NCBI GenBank assembly: GCA_036897525.1
Contig: JAYMTJ010000004.1
Location: 156,076 to 220,075, forward strand
Reading direction: 5' to 3'
Source: Pelargonium x hortorum
Taxonomy: Eukaryota; Streptophyta; Magnoliopsida; Geraniales; Geraniaceae
Length of the DNA: 64,000 bases
Part shown: positions 12,771 through 24,869 of the stretch, one piece after another
Position numbering within the stretch: position 1 is the stretch's first letter
Layout of the letters: the number at the start of each line of letters is the position of its first letter
Notes under the pieces: generated by a model
Told to the model about the DNA's origin: nothing
Databases searched by the model: none
What the model saw: only the letters and a program-made list of their open reading frames with translations
Made by a program: the position numbers and the translations under genes

Positions 12771-15700
12771 AGTTTGAATTGGACACAAACCCACCAAGCA
12801 AAGTCGAGTTGGTCATGTAGGGAAGGAAGTATGCCCAGGCCTAGGAAAGTTTATCTTGAGCTTGGATTGGTCTTTCCGATATATACCCTTAATGAGTGTT
12901 GCAACTGTACAAGGGCCTATAAGAGTGAGTGTAATATAGGAGGTTTGAGGACTGCGGGCAGAAGAATGCAAGATCCAGTCTCAGTATCAGTTAGAGTAGG
13001 TTTCGATAGAGCACTTACTGGCACTTTCTTATTCTGAAGTACATATTCTTGAGTAGCTAGTACAGGTCAGACAAAGAAAAGATTCGTTATAGCTCTGATA
13101 GAACGGAAGAAGAAAAGGTATTCAGGAGATCAAGAAGTAAGTTGGTTTTTTCTTTCATCTTCCTTATTAAGAATAGAAATGTTAGGGAATATTTGTAAGT
13201 GGAATGTCCAAGAGGTTCTGTTTTACCGGTTTAGGAGAGTAAGCATAGCACCAAAGAAGACTAAGAACCAGGATACCGAGTGAGATAGAGGGTATAAGTC
13301 TTGAGAGGAGTATAGCCGATAAGGTAGAGATTCTTAACATTCAAAATGAAAGGGTATCAAGAAGCAGAAGAGTACAACCAAGCAAGCTAAAGCATCCCTA
13401 AGTTTCCGGTTAAAGTGAAAGGCATTAAGAGATAAAGAACTTAGTCTTTTAGAAGTGTTATGAGACCTCATGTATGAACTTCTTTGTGCTAGTCTTGGTA
13501 TTCCTCAGTATTTTAAATATAGTATAGGCTACGTAGTAGTATGGGTTATAGTATGGGTCTTGTGTTACTCTATTCTGGTTAAAGGCATTGAAGGAAGAAA
13601 ACTATCTAACTAAAAGAAACCTTAAGGAAACTAAATGAATAAAGGTTGAAACCTATTAAACCTTCCTTTCCTAGTTTAAGTACTTCAGAATAAGTCAAAA
13701 ACTAAGGCAAGCATTTATGCTTGTTGTCTAGCTTTTCAAGTCGGTAAAGTAGCTCTCTTACAAGTTAATAAATAGCTACCCTCCCCAGTTCGTAAGGCAG
13801 CTTTCTTACTCTTAGTTATTAATAAAACAGTAGGGAAAGTGAAGCCAAATTTGTTTTCCGGTAAGGGCATAAGTAGGTAATCTTTAGATTAGGCAAGCTT
13901 GTCTTGAGTTCGGGGTCTGGGAGTAGGGATATTCTAGGTCTAGGGGTTCTTCTTGTTTGTGTTCCTTTGTTTTTTTTTACAGGGTATCCGGAGCTTTCAC
14001 CAGCTACTCTGCCTTTGCTTCCTCTAAGTGGAACAGGAACTCCAAAATAGAAAAGAGTGGCTTCTTCCTTGACCCCAAATCCACCAGAGACGTAGGGTAA
14101 TTCTAAAAAGCGGGGATTCTAAAGCATAGGGAAGCTTTAGCTTGCTGCTATCCGTCTTTCTTACTAAAGAGAGAGGGGGCATTTCTTGAGGAATGGAAAT
14201 CGAGTGCAAAAGAGGTCAAATGTATCCCACACTAGACTAGCGATAAAAGAAAGTTTAGATAGTAACTTAGGAATTGCTCTACCTAAAGACAAGCACAAGC
14301 CTTAGCCTTTTCTTGAGTCTTTACTGGAATTTCTCTATAAGATACTTTAGGTTTCCTTTATATTACTGAATAGAAGTTCAAGTAGGTCTAAGGAAGAGTC
14401 AGTAGAGGGTTTCATATTCCTTTTCGGACAGTAATGAAGTAATTCGTTTCCGCTAAAACCTATTGAGGTCAGTGTTTTGTCCCTTTATAAGTCTAGTTAA
14501 CAAGGCAGCGGTTAGCTGGATAGAATAAAGTACGTAAGCAATTTCTGGAATACGGAATAATAGGAATAATTCTAATAAAGGCAAGAGATTGACCTTGTAT
14601 TGTGTAGAATTGGGAAGAAAGAATATCTATAAAAAGGGAAATCCTTAGGAATTATAAAGATAAAAAGGTAATCAAACTTGTTTTATTACTTGGATAGGAT
14701 AAATGCCAGGGAATAAGGAATAAGATGGGGAGTCTCTGCTACTTGCTCTTACGTTCTAGCTCCTCTATAATTAGAACAGGAATTATAGGAATAACTCTAA
14801 AATGTATAACATCTATAAAGCACCCCTTCCTCCGGAATTTCTTAGTTGAAGCAGCTAGGTAGTATTAAAGTCAGAGGTGAGCTTTAGCTCTTGGATAAAG
14901 CCAAGAAGTCTAAACTTTGTCAATCCCTGAGAATGTAATAGGAGTTTCATACACTTTTTATTGTTTTTGCTATATAGTGGATTAAACTTTTGTAAAAAGG
15001 ATACTGTCTTCCGAAAAAGCGTTTTATTCATTTTGCAGTTATATGCACCCTACTTTTTCTGGAATTGGGAAGCTTTTCTTAACTAAAAAGGTGTTATAAA
15101 CTTTTCTTTTATCTGAACTGACTTGAGTTGCTGCTGCGGGAACTCTATCAGGAAAAGTTCCTAATCAAAAGGGTGACGAACCCAAAGGACGTGTTAGAGG
15201 CTTTGACTTTTGGTTACATATTTTTTTTGAAAGAAGGGCCGTACTATTTGAGGATTCTAGTCCCTACAGTCTTTTTAGTGAGTTAAGCTCCTTTCATTAA
15301 CTTCTATCGACTATAAGAAGGCTTGATGGCAGGCTACCATAGTCTTAGTAGACGGAAACTCTTTATTGATTTATCTCTCTCGCTAATTAAGTTGTAAAAG
15401 CATAATTCGGATAAAGAATTGAAGAGTATAATAAAAGGGTTGCTTGTTCCTTTGTATTCGAGTTAAGGGGTAATTTATCTGAATGAAATGGAAGAGTCTA
15501 GCAAAGAGGTCTTGGTACTGCTACAAGGATTACGGAAATAGGTAAGAGTTTAGCTATGATTAGTTTAAAGACTAAAGTTTAGTTATTAGTAATTGACTTT
15601 CATTAGTGAATCTTTTTTAGTATTGATTCCTAAAACAGTAAAGATTAGAATCACTTAAAAGAATCTATATATCTATCTATCTATTTTGTTCTCAATGGTA

Positions 15701-16000
15701 GCAGTTGAAGGAGGAGATTGCAGGCTTGCGAGTGAGTGTACCTGAATGGAGTGCTTTCCAGTCTCTCTAGCTTTAACAAATGGGAAGTAATCTACAGAAA
15801 TTCATACAAGCAGCTCCTAACTGTACATGCTTTGACTTGGGCCTACTCACCAGCGAAAGGAGAATGATAAGGCTAGTTTAGGCAATGCTTTTTTTAAGTA
15901 GTATACTTTAGTAAGATAGCTTGCTTTGGCCTACTTGACTTTCGACTGCAGATAAGAACCAACGTTCATAACAAACCGATCAAGCAAGAAAAGTTCTTAA
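12771..16000. other. Non-coding tract, G-rich plus strand in its first part
   Basis: No gene is recognisable. From about 12780 to 14000 the plus strand is clearly richer in G than C (for example 16 G to 6 C in 13081-13140), unlike the balanced tracts on either side, and it contains repeat copy A. An ATCT tetranucleotide run lies at about 15671-15684. At 15929-15949 is a 21-nt string matching 20227-20246 except for one extra T. Confidence 0.6.
13248..13360 (+). repeat. Dispersed repeat, copy A
   Basis: Positions 13278-13332 are identical over 55 nt to 42851-42905, in the same orientation. Similarity continues on both sides with substitutions and small indels: upstream both copies carry an AAAGACTAAGAA-type string and CAGGATAC, and downstream both carry GGTATCAAGAAG. 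The related block is therefore about 110-115 bp. A weaker third copy lies at 23450-23490. No frame runs through it, it has no terminal inverted repeat and I see no target-site duplication, so it is not an evident mobile element. Recombination-type dispersed repeats of this size are usual in plant mitochondrial DNA. Confidence 0.9.
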
Positions 16001-19000
16001 TGAAACTAAAATGACTTTGTTTGAAAATGGCTTAATGTATACACATTCACTAAAAACTAAGGAACACCTTGGCTCTTCCCTACCAAGTACCGGTTTTGCG
16101 AAAGCTTCGCCAGGATTGCTACCCAAAGACTATAAAAGGATACCGATACCCTTACTGAGCTGGGGGGACCTATTATGCCCGATTTGTGTTAACTCAAATT
16201 AATAAAACCACTCTTTTCAGTAGACACAGGGACCTCTTTTCTTGTCTAAGAAAGTGTCCAATTGCAGATGTTCTAACCCTTGTATGTAAGCTGGCTCTTT
16301 CCTCTAATCTAAGAAGGAACCCTGAATCTCCTTAATTGTCTTAGTTCTGGCCTTTGTATTTATTCGTGAGAGTATCTACGTCTTTATAACTGTTTAGGAA
16401 TCTCTGAATTACAAGGTATAGAATCTCCTCCTTGTTAAGGAGAATTGCCTTGACAGAGGAGAGGTACTTCAGAATGAAAGTTGAAAAGTTTTGTTCTAAA
16501 TCAATTTCGATTTCCGAGTAAACTGAAGAATTTCTTCAAGATTCGTGGAAAGGGTAAATCACTTAGATAAAGAAAGATTTGACTTATATTACTCTCGAAA
16601 CTGGGATGGGAATAGGCTGCGAAAGACTCCATTTTAGGTTTAGGAGGCGTCTATTAGCTTACTACATTTCATTAAGTTTACGCTCGACAACCCAGGAGAA
16701 TAGAGACGTCTACCGTGGGTTCGAGTCCCCTTTTAGAAGCTGTTATAGTGGAATTTCGTAGTATGAGGAGTCTCTTTGGTAGGTATGGTTTAGGTATTGA
16801 AGGTGGATGTAGTATAGCATGATTAGATCTATTTTAGATTCAGTTTAGGAATAAAATATACGAGGACCTTTAATTAAGATTAAGCCAATGGATGTACAAT
16901 TTAAGTTAGCCTCGAAAAGTAAGGTTTTTTTGTCGTGAGAGACATTAGACTTTGTCTCTATCTAAGCAAGTCTTTAGGTTTACCAAAGAGTGCTTCATGA
17001 CAGTTTTATACCCTCGTTTCTAGAGTAAAGCAGTTAATTTACTAAGGTTATCTTCTTACACAAACAACAAACTTTTACTTAGCTGTATTACCAGAGGCTA
17101 TCTATTAATAATGGGATTTCCTATAAACTATAACTTTCTTTAGAACTTGACTTGCACCCGGATTCTGTAGCTTACTGGTATTTTCATATCTTTGACCCTT
17201 ACCTTAGGATTCTCCCCTATCCCTCTTGCTAGACTCTTATACGTCTTAGCTGTATTCCCTGACTTAGTGCAGCCTTATAAACCGTAGCTATTGTGTACTT
17301 CTTGGGATTGGGGCTATAGATATTAAAAAGTCTTTTTAGGTGTTTGTTGTACATTTTACCTATTTATCGTTCAATTTCATATATCTAAAACTTGTTCGGA
17401 AACAGCTTTAACTTAAACAGGAATTAAGGGATACTAAGGGTTTGTTTTAAAACTTATCTTATATCCATCCTATACATGAAACGTAAGTACTTTCCTTTTA
17501 ACTAGAACGAGAATATGAAAGCACTACAGAACAACAAACGGAGACACTCCCAATCCCTCTTTTCTATTTGGTTTTACTCAATGGTATGTATTCCCTCTCT
17601 TTTAGTCTGTAACAAAACCCTTTTTTGAATTCTATTCCAGCCCCTGTTTACAACCAGCCGACCTCTAAAAGGAAAGTTCATGAGAAGCAAATCCTCGATG
17701 CATTAACTAATACGGGTTGATTAGAACAAGGTTAAAGCTACTATCTAGAATAGTCTTTATCGACAGTTTAGTGGCCTGCTTGAGGTGCTTGTTTTAGGAC
17801 TTTTGAGTCAGGATTTACTACATTTCATTTATTTTACTCTCTGCTATTTCAGAGATTTAGGACTTACTTTCAAAGAAAAAAGGGCAACTTAAGAGGACTC
17901 CCTTGCTTACTTATGAGTGCCCCATATACCTTAAACTCGAGAGTGCTAACTAAAAAGGGTAGGACAGACTCTTTTTTTAATATAAGTTTCTTTGCTCCTA
18001 ACTCTACAAACTAAATCTACAAAGTGGTAAAAAACGAGTCCTCATATTCCTAACCTTCCTCAGAGAAAGAACCTTCTTAAACGCTTTCTACGGGATTCCG
18101 GGATTTTTAGGAGAATAGTTTTTTCCAGATTATGCCTAATTTAAGTAGAATACTCTCTAATTTTAAGGAATTGTATATAAAGGCGGGTTTCTACATAGAA
18201 AAGTCCGGGTAGGAAAGAGCAGATATCGAGCCTGACTCTTGGAAAAGAGGGCACCTCCTCTCTAGGAAACAGACGGAATGGCTTAAAAAAAAAGGCATAG
18301 GGTACTTTAATTATAAAAGTGCCTGAGATTCTGCTAGCTATAGTTAAAAAGATAAGGTGAGTTTTCAGTTACTGCTAAGTCTAACAACTGCAACAAGTTC
18401 AGAAGACGTCTAAAATGCTAACAATTCAAAATCTTGACTATTCCTCAACAAAAACAAAGGAGTACTTCTACGCTAAAAGCCTTTCGTTCTCGGCGGCAAG
18501 GGTCTCGTCTCTGGCTTCTTATCCTATCCTAAAAGATAATCAATCTAGCTAGACAGTAAAGCTACCTAGGGCACTGCTTGAAGAAAATAGCTCGATCTTA
18601 GGCGCTACCTACGAGGCTCCTGCTTATTCATTATTGTTTCGGATTTGAAACTTTGATGTAACCTGATATTTAGGGGTTGACTCGTAGTCTAAAGGAAGTC
18701 CAGTAAAAGTACAGTTGTTAAAGAATCATCGAGAACCCATTTGGTAAAGGAAATTTGATTTTTATCAAAGTAACTAAGCGGTATCTCAACTCCTTAACTT
18801 TCCCTGAACTATATACGGAGAAATCTTGGATTAGACCTCTTCCAATGAGTTTACCTAGGTAGCAGCATAATTTTAAGTGACTAAAAGTATTACGTTCCTC
18901 GTTCGTTAATGTTAAGAGTAGTCTAATCATTTCTAGGATGCCCATATGATAAAACACTCTAAGAAACTATCCAGAGAAGCGGAATGGCTGTTATCCGTAT

Positions 19001-20189
19001 CTCTGTCGCAGTGAGGGCTTTCTTTGTGAAATGAAAGATAGAGTAAAAGAAAATTGCGCGGCTTCTCACAGGAACATTCTTTTCAACCAGATACTGACAT
19101 TTCGCGGTTTTCTTAGAAAAGCGCTTTATCGTAGTATGTAATTTATGCAAGGTCCAGTTTGTCGACAGTTCTGCTCTAAGGAAGTATATCCGCTTTTTTT
19201 CTTGTTTTGGATCATTCCATTCAAAGTAACACAGAAAGCTGTTACTTTTTTTTGTTCTTAATTTAATAGGAGTTTTTTTGTTATCTTATACTAGTTGCCA
19301 GACTTGGTTTATAGTATAGAGTAACCTTAATTAAGGGACTCCAGGTGTTAGGACACAACTAATATAATAAAAAAGCAAGTTATAAAGGAAATTGGTAATA
19401 AAAAGAAGAGGGATTTTAGAACTAGTTTCTGTACTTCCAGGAGTAGCCGGTTCCATATCAAGAATTTCCTTTGCAAGCTTTTTACAGGTTATTACTATTA
19501 TATATAATAAGTCAAAACTTTTCCCCAGATATATTGGTGGATTACAAGGCACTTCCTTGATAGTTAAAGTACTGCCCTAAAGCTCTTTCTAAAGAAAAGA
19601 ATAACTAACGTGTTACAAGAAAACAAAAGCTAAAGGAGTACCTGCAACACCTCTTAAAATGCATACAATTTTTCGCATTATGTCTCAACACTTAATTCAA
19701 ACACAAATTTCATGAAAGTTTCTTGGCTAAGGCTTTATATATGGATAAAAAGTGCAATTCTAACTCATTTTAGTTAAGAATGAAGGAGTAACAATTAATA
19801 TAAAACACCCCGTCCTTAGGAGCCAAACAGAATGTCGGGGATCCTTCTTTGTGGATGCGGGGGTTCCGGCAGGAAAGTAAAGCGCCTAGAATATTTCTGG
19901 CTCTATCTTGTATGTATCTAAAAAGGCAAATTATTAAAGTAACCGAAGCTAATAATACACCCTATTGTTATTACAGATTACAGATATAAAAGTCGACCTA
20001 TAGAAAAGTGCTTACGTAATTTTACGGTCCATATGGAAATGGATACCTTATTTGCTTCCAAGAATAGTTATGAGTAACTAAAATACAAAGTAATTTACAC
20101 AATGTGCGAATTCCTTTTTTTCTAATCCTGCAGTCTAATTAGGAATGCTTTCTTGCAAAACCAAATGGAGGATTCTTCTCTTAGTTATA
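16001..20189. other. Non-coding tract, no gene recognised
   Basis: No gene is recognisable. At about 16714-16732 the string GTGGGTTCGAGTCCCC looks like a T arm (T-loop TTCGAGT, four of five stem pairs counting one G-U), but no other tRNA arm is attached. The 16-mer AATCACTTAGATAAAG at 16557-16572 recurs at 22592-22607 and 24931-24946. A string at 17670-17706 resembles 4105-4142, both ending in GATGCATTAAC or TATGCATTAAC. Positions 17864-17884 are an exact 21-nt match to 31791-31811. Confidence 0.6.
17864..17884 (+). repeat. 21-nt exact repeat, copy 1
   Basis: Identical over 21 nt to 31791-31811 in direct orientation; the word begins TTACTTTCAAAG and ends in an A-run followed by GGG. Flanking sequence is not obviously related. 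By a rough composition-based estimate, an exact 21-mer pair is unlikely by chance in 64 kb (expectation of order 0.002), so it is probably a remnant of shared ancestry or recombination. Confidence 0.8.
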
Positions 20190-20400
20190 TTCCTTGCTAG
20201 CAGCACTTGCTCTCCTAACAGCACTAGCCTACTTGACTTCGACTGCGCTACGATCGACTGCTCACCTACTTTCACTTGCTATCGACTTAGGCGCGAAGCC
20301 CTCAAGCTGCACCTTCAATGGCAGTAGGCTCGACTGTACCGTTCCATTGCTAGCTATTGACCATCACCTACTTCTCAGTCGAAAGTCAATCTAAGAGCAA
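20190..20400. other. GC-richer island with repeated TCGACT words
   Basis: This short stretch stands out from its AT-rich surroundings by higher G+C and by four copies of TCGACT (20239-20244, 20254-20259, 20282-20287, 20330-20335) plus the inverse AGTCGA at 20377-20382. Two overlapping plus-strand frames (20145-20327 and 20194-20394, 60-66 codons) cross it, giving Cys/Ser/Thr-rich or Ala/Leu-rich translations typical of low-complexity DNA read through; I do not call either a gene. Words from the island recur at 4024-4038 and 15929-15949, so it appears to be one locus of a small dispersed family. Confidence 0.55.
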
Positions 20401-22702
20401 GTCCTGTCGGAGCTGTATCCGGCAAATCGTCCACTTTTTTGGATTCTTTTTACTATAAGGCTAATAAACCGAAAGACTTTAAAGAATAAACATGCAGATT
20501 CTATAAAATAAGCTTGACTGTCTAGAAACCCTTAAGTTGGATTTAGGGTTCTTCCTAAAAGTTGTCCTTGGACGAGGCTGTATCCTGGTAATAAAATTAT
20601 AGACATAGATTTAGCTTTAAACTAGGTTTGCCTACAAAGGGGGTGCTTTTTTTTTCTTTGTGAGGGATATGTTCTCCCTTTCTTTAGCTTTAGAGAGCGT
20701 ACGCACAGGAAATAAAGAACTCTCTATTTTGAGGGGCTTACTAGTTAGTGATATGTATCCAACAAGTCTTATCATATTAAGTTAAGGATGGATTCTCCTT
20801 ACCTAGTCAACATAGAACAAAAGATTACAGGTATTAAGCAGTAGCCTCTTCTTATGAATACTAAAATTCAGGACTATGTTTATTTGCAGGGGATATTTAG
20901 GTTAGGAATATATTCTAATTTTTACTAATATAAAGTATTAAAAAACTTAAAGGTTAAACCTTGTCCCTTATAAAAAAATATAGGATAACACTACCGGGAG
21001 AGGGAGTGCTGAAACACTAGATAATTTGAAACTATAAATGCTATAGTTAAGAAAAAATCCTTCTCAACAATACAAAAAAGCCTAGAATAAGTAGTTTAGG
21101 TAAGAAATTGATGCGCGAAAACATACCTTTTTGAGCTATAACTATGAAATTTTAACGGGATGGTGCACGTGTGAGAAAGCAGTCTAATTGATTTTTTTTT
21201 TTTTGAATCAACTACCGTATTTATTATAAATAAGGATCGAGTAAACTACTTTATAGGGATATTTGATGAATTCTTTACTTATAAGTAATTGTAATTAAAA
21301 GAGGTTTGTTTTCTTCTAAAGCTTTAGTTTATTCTGTAGGATGTCCCCTTTTGTGCTCTTTTTTTCTTTTCTTTATTAACGGGAACTCTAGACTCTATAG
21401 AAGTGTCTATACTACGGGATCTGTCCTATGCTAACGAACTGTTTGAAACTAAAGTAAAAAGGGATTTCAAAACCTCGCATGCCTATATCAAAAAAAAGGT
21501 ACGGACACAAGCTTTTGCCTTTACTTTTTATATTCCCTAAACCATTTAATTTAAAACCAGAGTACATTAACATGGGAATACACAAGTTCTAATCCCAAAA
21601 AGCATCTTATTGACTTCTTTCCTTTAGTGTTAATTTAATTAGACAGCACTTTACTAATTAGTTTACCCTTAAGCTGAGCTCAAGTAAAACTAGCCTATAT
21701 TGGTTTGTATTTGCAGCTACCTTAGAGGACTAAGATACTATTAAATAGCTAATGAATGAAAGTATGAAAGACTGAATTTCTTAAATATTTCATTTAGGAT
21801 AGATTTATTGCCTCTTGTTTTATTTGTATTTGGAGGGTCTTTAATTGAGTTGCTTGCTCTTTGGGATTGATGGGATTTGAGAGCTATTGCCTTAGGGATT
21901 GCCATTTCTTTGTTGCTTTTGCCTTTGGGTTCTCTCTGCAGAGGGTACTTTGCCCTCTGTAAGCTCTCTTGACTGGGACTTCCTAAGCTGTCTATCGTTG
22001 TTTAGCAACCCTGTGAATCCGTGAAACACAAGCTACCAAGCTGTAGCCTTCAGAGCACCATGAGAAGGAGTTACAAGGACATGGTTCAAGACCCATAGGG
22101 AAGCGGAGTACTTCCTTATTAATACAATCGTGGTCAGTTCTTTATTTAAGTTTACGCGGTTTCGAGAGCTTTAAAATAGAAACTTAGGTAGGTTTTGCAA
22201 GATACTAGAGAGTTCACTCCGAAAGTCTTCTTTCTAAAGCGACGAGCCCTTAATCATGAATACTGACCTAAATTTGATGAGAGCTCTAATTTAAAGTAAA
22301 AGAGTTTTGGTTATTCCTCACTTAATTATTAGAATATCCCAAAATCAGTTGAGGAGGACTTGACTTACTGTAACTCTTTTCAATTTAAATAGAAAACCCG
22401 CGATAATGAATTTAAGGAGATTGCTTTGACTTTTTACGTAACTAGACTAAGGGAATTCTAAAATCTTTCTTTCCTAAAACCCTAAATCTTCCATAAAGGA
22501 GAAAGGAGATCTATCCTGTGTAATTTGTAAAAAAGAAAAAAAGGAGGATTGCCTCTATTTTTGAATTCCAAGCTACAAAAGGAGGGGTTAAAATCACTTA
22601 GATAAAGTATAAATAAAGAAATCATTTTCTTTTGTGTTACTCTTAAAGTCATTTAGGAACCGAAATATGTAGGCGCTAGAAGGTGCCTTTTAATTTAATC
22701 GA
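20401..22702. other. Non-coding tract, no gene recognised
   Basis: No gene is recognisable. A run of 13 T at 21192-21204 is flanked by the inverted hexamers TTGATT and AATCAA, and a second T-run lies near 20647-20655 in the context GGGTGC followed by T. From about 21780 the plus strand becomes richer in G and T. The 16-mer AATCACTTAGATAAAG occurs at 22592-22607. Confidence 0.6.
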
Positions 22703-22784
22703 CAGCATTTTATCCTGTTTGCATCAGGTAAATGTAGTCGCTTTTGAAGGAAAAGCCATCGGTTCAAATCTGCTCGCAGTGCTG
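22703..22784 (+). tRNA. tRNA-like element, probably a degenerate tRNA
   Basis: An 82-nt string can be drawn as a partial cloverleaf. The ends form a seven-pair acceptor-like helix (CAGCATT, 22703-22709, with AGTGCTG, 22778-22784; one G-U pair). CCTG (22714-22717) pairs with CAGG (22725-22728) around a seven-base loop, as a D arm would. GCTTTT (22740-22745) pairs with AAAAGC (22751-22756) around a five-base loop where an anticodon arm should be. A T-loop word TTCAAAT follows in GGTTCAAATC (22761-22770), but its stem pairs poorly, and three extra bases separate it from the acceptor strand. The five-base anticodon loop and weak T stem argue against a standard tRNA; I cannot assign an amino acid. 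It shares AGTCGCTTT and GGTTCAA at identical spacing with the element at 42738-42797. Confidence 0.25.
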
Positions 22785-24660
22785 TTACACGTACAAGAAA
22801 GAAGGTAGCTAATAAATGAATTAGGAACAGGATTAGCGCATCGAAGTTTATGAGAAGAACTTGGCTTTAGATTCTTGTCTAGATGGTAGCACTAGATATT
22901 AAGGAACCCTAGAAATAAGGAGAGACTATTTAACTTTAGCTTTCAAAGTGGAATACGGGGGGTTTACCTTTTGTGGGAATCGTTGTTTTGTCTAGTTCTG
23001 AGGAAGTTAACTAAAAAGATGTCGAAAGTCTAATAGGAATGAACTCCAAGCTAGATAATTGACTTCTCATAAGTGTGTCCTAACTCTATATTATAAGTTT
23101 CCCTACCCCGGTGTAGCTAAGTCAGTAAAAAAAAAAATCCTTCTATCTGCCGGGAAAGACCTAGGATATAGAGTGACATTATAGCAGCTGTTATTTTATT
23201 AGAGAATGCCCTATAAAGATAAGAAGGACAAAGGCCAAGAATGAGGGAATTCTCCTTAAGAAGAAGACTGTCCTGTATAAGACTATAGAGTCTTCCATAC
23301 CTAACTATACAAGAACTACAATAAGTATATGAAGCTAGAGAGACCAATCTTAAGGCTGGGAGACGTAACAAAAGAGGACGAAGAAGAGTCAAGCAGCTAA
23401 GCTAGTGGTACAGAGTTCTGGTCTAGCTAGGAAATGGGATAGTTCATAAGAGTTATAAGAAAGGTCTTGAGAGGGGTATAGCTAATACGGGTCTTCCAAA
23501 AGTGAGGAAATATAGGAAAGAAGGTCTTCTAGCTCTTGGCTTTTGTATTCAGGGTTTGTATTGCATGCCAGGTACAGATTCATTTGACTTTAGAGACTGT
23601 TGTTCTTGAGATTCTTAAATTAGAGTTTACAACGCTTTATGTATGAAGGAGTACTTCTTTGTTGTAGCTAAACCCGAGCGCTAATGAGATAGCTGTCAAC
23701 TAAAGGTGTTAAAGAATTGTTGCACTTAGTTCTAATGTTTAAGCAGGTGTGGCAAAAATGGAGTATTAGACAGAAATTGAATTCAATTTCTATATATTAT
23801 AGTTGAGGTATGTTTAATCACTCTAAGAGGAAAAGGCACTCATTTATTTAATTGGAGGTTTCGAAGCAACAATTCTATATTCAATCTTTTATAATAGTTG
23901 AGGGAAAGCAGGCTGTTGAAAAGTGCAGCTAAAGGTATAGATGCTAAATCATTCCTTATTTGAGTTTAAGACAGAAACCGGATTCCAGGGATTACAGTTA
24001 GAATAGAGGAGTCTCTTGGGATAGGCGGTGTTGCTAAGAGGTGTTTAAGTCTAAGAGAAGTGAATGACTCAGTTGTTAGCCTTGTTAGGAGTTAAAGAAA
24101 GAGGTGTTTGGTGTTAGGAAGATGGTTTGAGTTCTTCCTATCTATTGACTGAGTTCTTCTTCAATGAAGGATGCACTATCTATTTGCCGTTAATGAAAGA
24201 GGGTAAGAGTCAAGGATGAAGGTATCAGTTACAGTTTGTTGCACTAAGAGCACATTGAATTACATGAAAGGCACTCATCTTATTTACAGAGACTGTGTAC
24301 TTAATATCTTGGTTATAACAAAGAGAGGTTGTGCAGGAATGAAATCTTTGTAGTTGGTCAAGATTGGTTAGAGCAATTAGAGCAAGTGGATTGTTCGGTT
24401 CAAGAGGTCAAAATCCGATGTGGTTTGCATTGGCCTTATTAAGGTTAAGGCTAGGAATGTACTCTCGCTACAATTCCTGTGGATTGACTTTGCCTATGAA
24501 TTCTTGAGCTCCACCCAAGCGGAATACAAAACCCAGAATTGACTTGCCCTAGGGTTTGACTTACTTTGATTGAAAGTCCTATTGAAGAAGAACTAATACA
24601 CCTTCTTTCGCTCGCAAGGACCTAGTGATTGAAATTGAAATACAGTAGGGTGTTTTCCTT
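22785..24660. other. Non-coding tract with G-rich plus strand
   Basis: No gene is recognisable. The plus strand is markedly G-over-C in places (about 19 to 4 in 24061-24120). A weak third copy of the 13.2/42.8-kb repeat lies at 23450-23490, where TCTTGAGAGG and GTATAGC are conserved in order. The minus-strand frame at 23117-23392 (91 codons, hydrophobic) is what a purine-rich plus strand would give when read backwards, so I treat it as compositional. Confidence 0.6.
23450..23490 (+). repeat. Diverged partial copy of the dispersed repeat
   Basis: Matches the central part of copies A and B: a TATAAG string, then GTCTTGAGAGG at 23464-23474, one substitution, then GTATAGC at 23476-23482 and a diverged AATA. 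Similarity fades on both sides. Confidence 0.55.
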
Positions 24661-24696
24661 AGACTTAGAGTTGGTAAAGAAAGGGGCGTACGATAC

Positions 24697-24719
24697 CATT
24701 TCCCAGAGCATCTAGAAAG
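24697..24719 (+). repeat. Short direct repeat, first copy
   Basis: A 23-nt word starting CATTTCCCAGAGCA recurs exactly 150 bp downstream at 24847-24869 with a single mismatch (T at 24711, G at 24861). The DNA between the copies is somewhat richer in G+C than the neighbourhood and carries no ORF. Confidence 0.8.
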
Positions 24720-24846
24720 AATCCTGGTTTCCGGAGATCTCATTTTCTTTTCAGAGGTAAGACGAATACGGATCCTTTTTGCTTAGGAATCCCTCTGGTA
24801 AAAACCTTGGGAAGGTCGGAAGGGCGCGACCCCAGCTATACCAGCA

Positions 24847-24869
24847 CATTTCCCAGAGCAGCTAGAAAG
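24847..24869 (+). repeat. Short direct repeat, second copy
   Basis: The second copy of the 23-nt word at 24697-24719, 22 of 23 positions identical, same orientation. Confidence 0.8.

Noticed and set aside
20145-20394. Two overlapping short frames with signal-peptide-like starts
   Set aside because: They are created by the low-stop, GC-richer island; the translations look like low-complexity DNA read in two registers.
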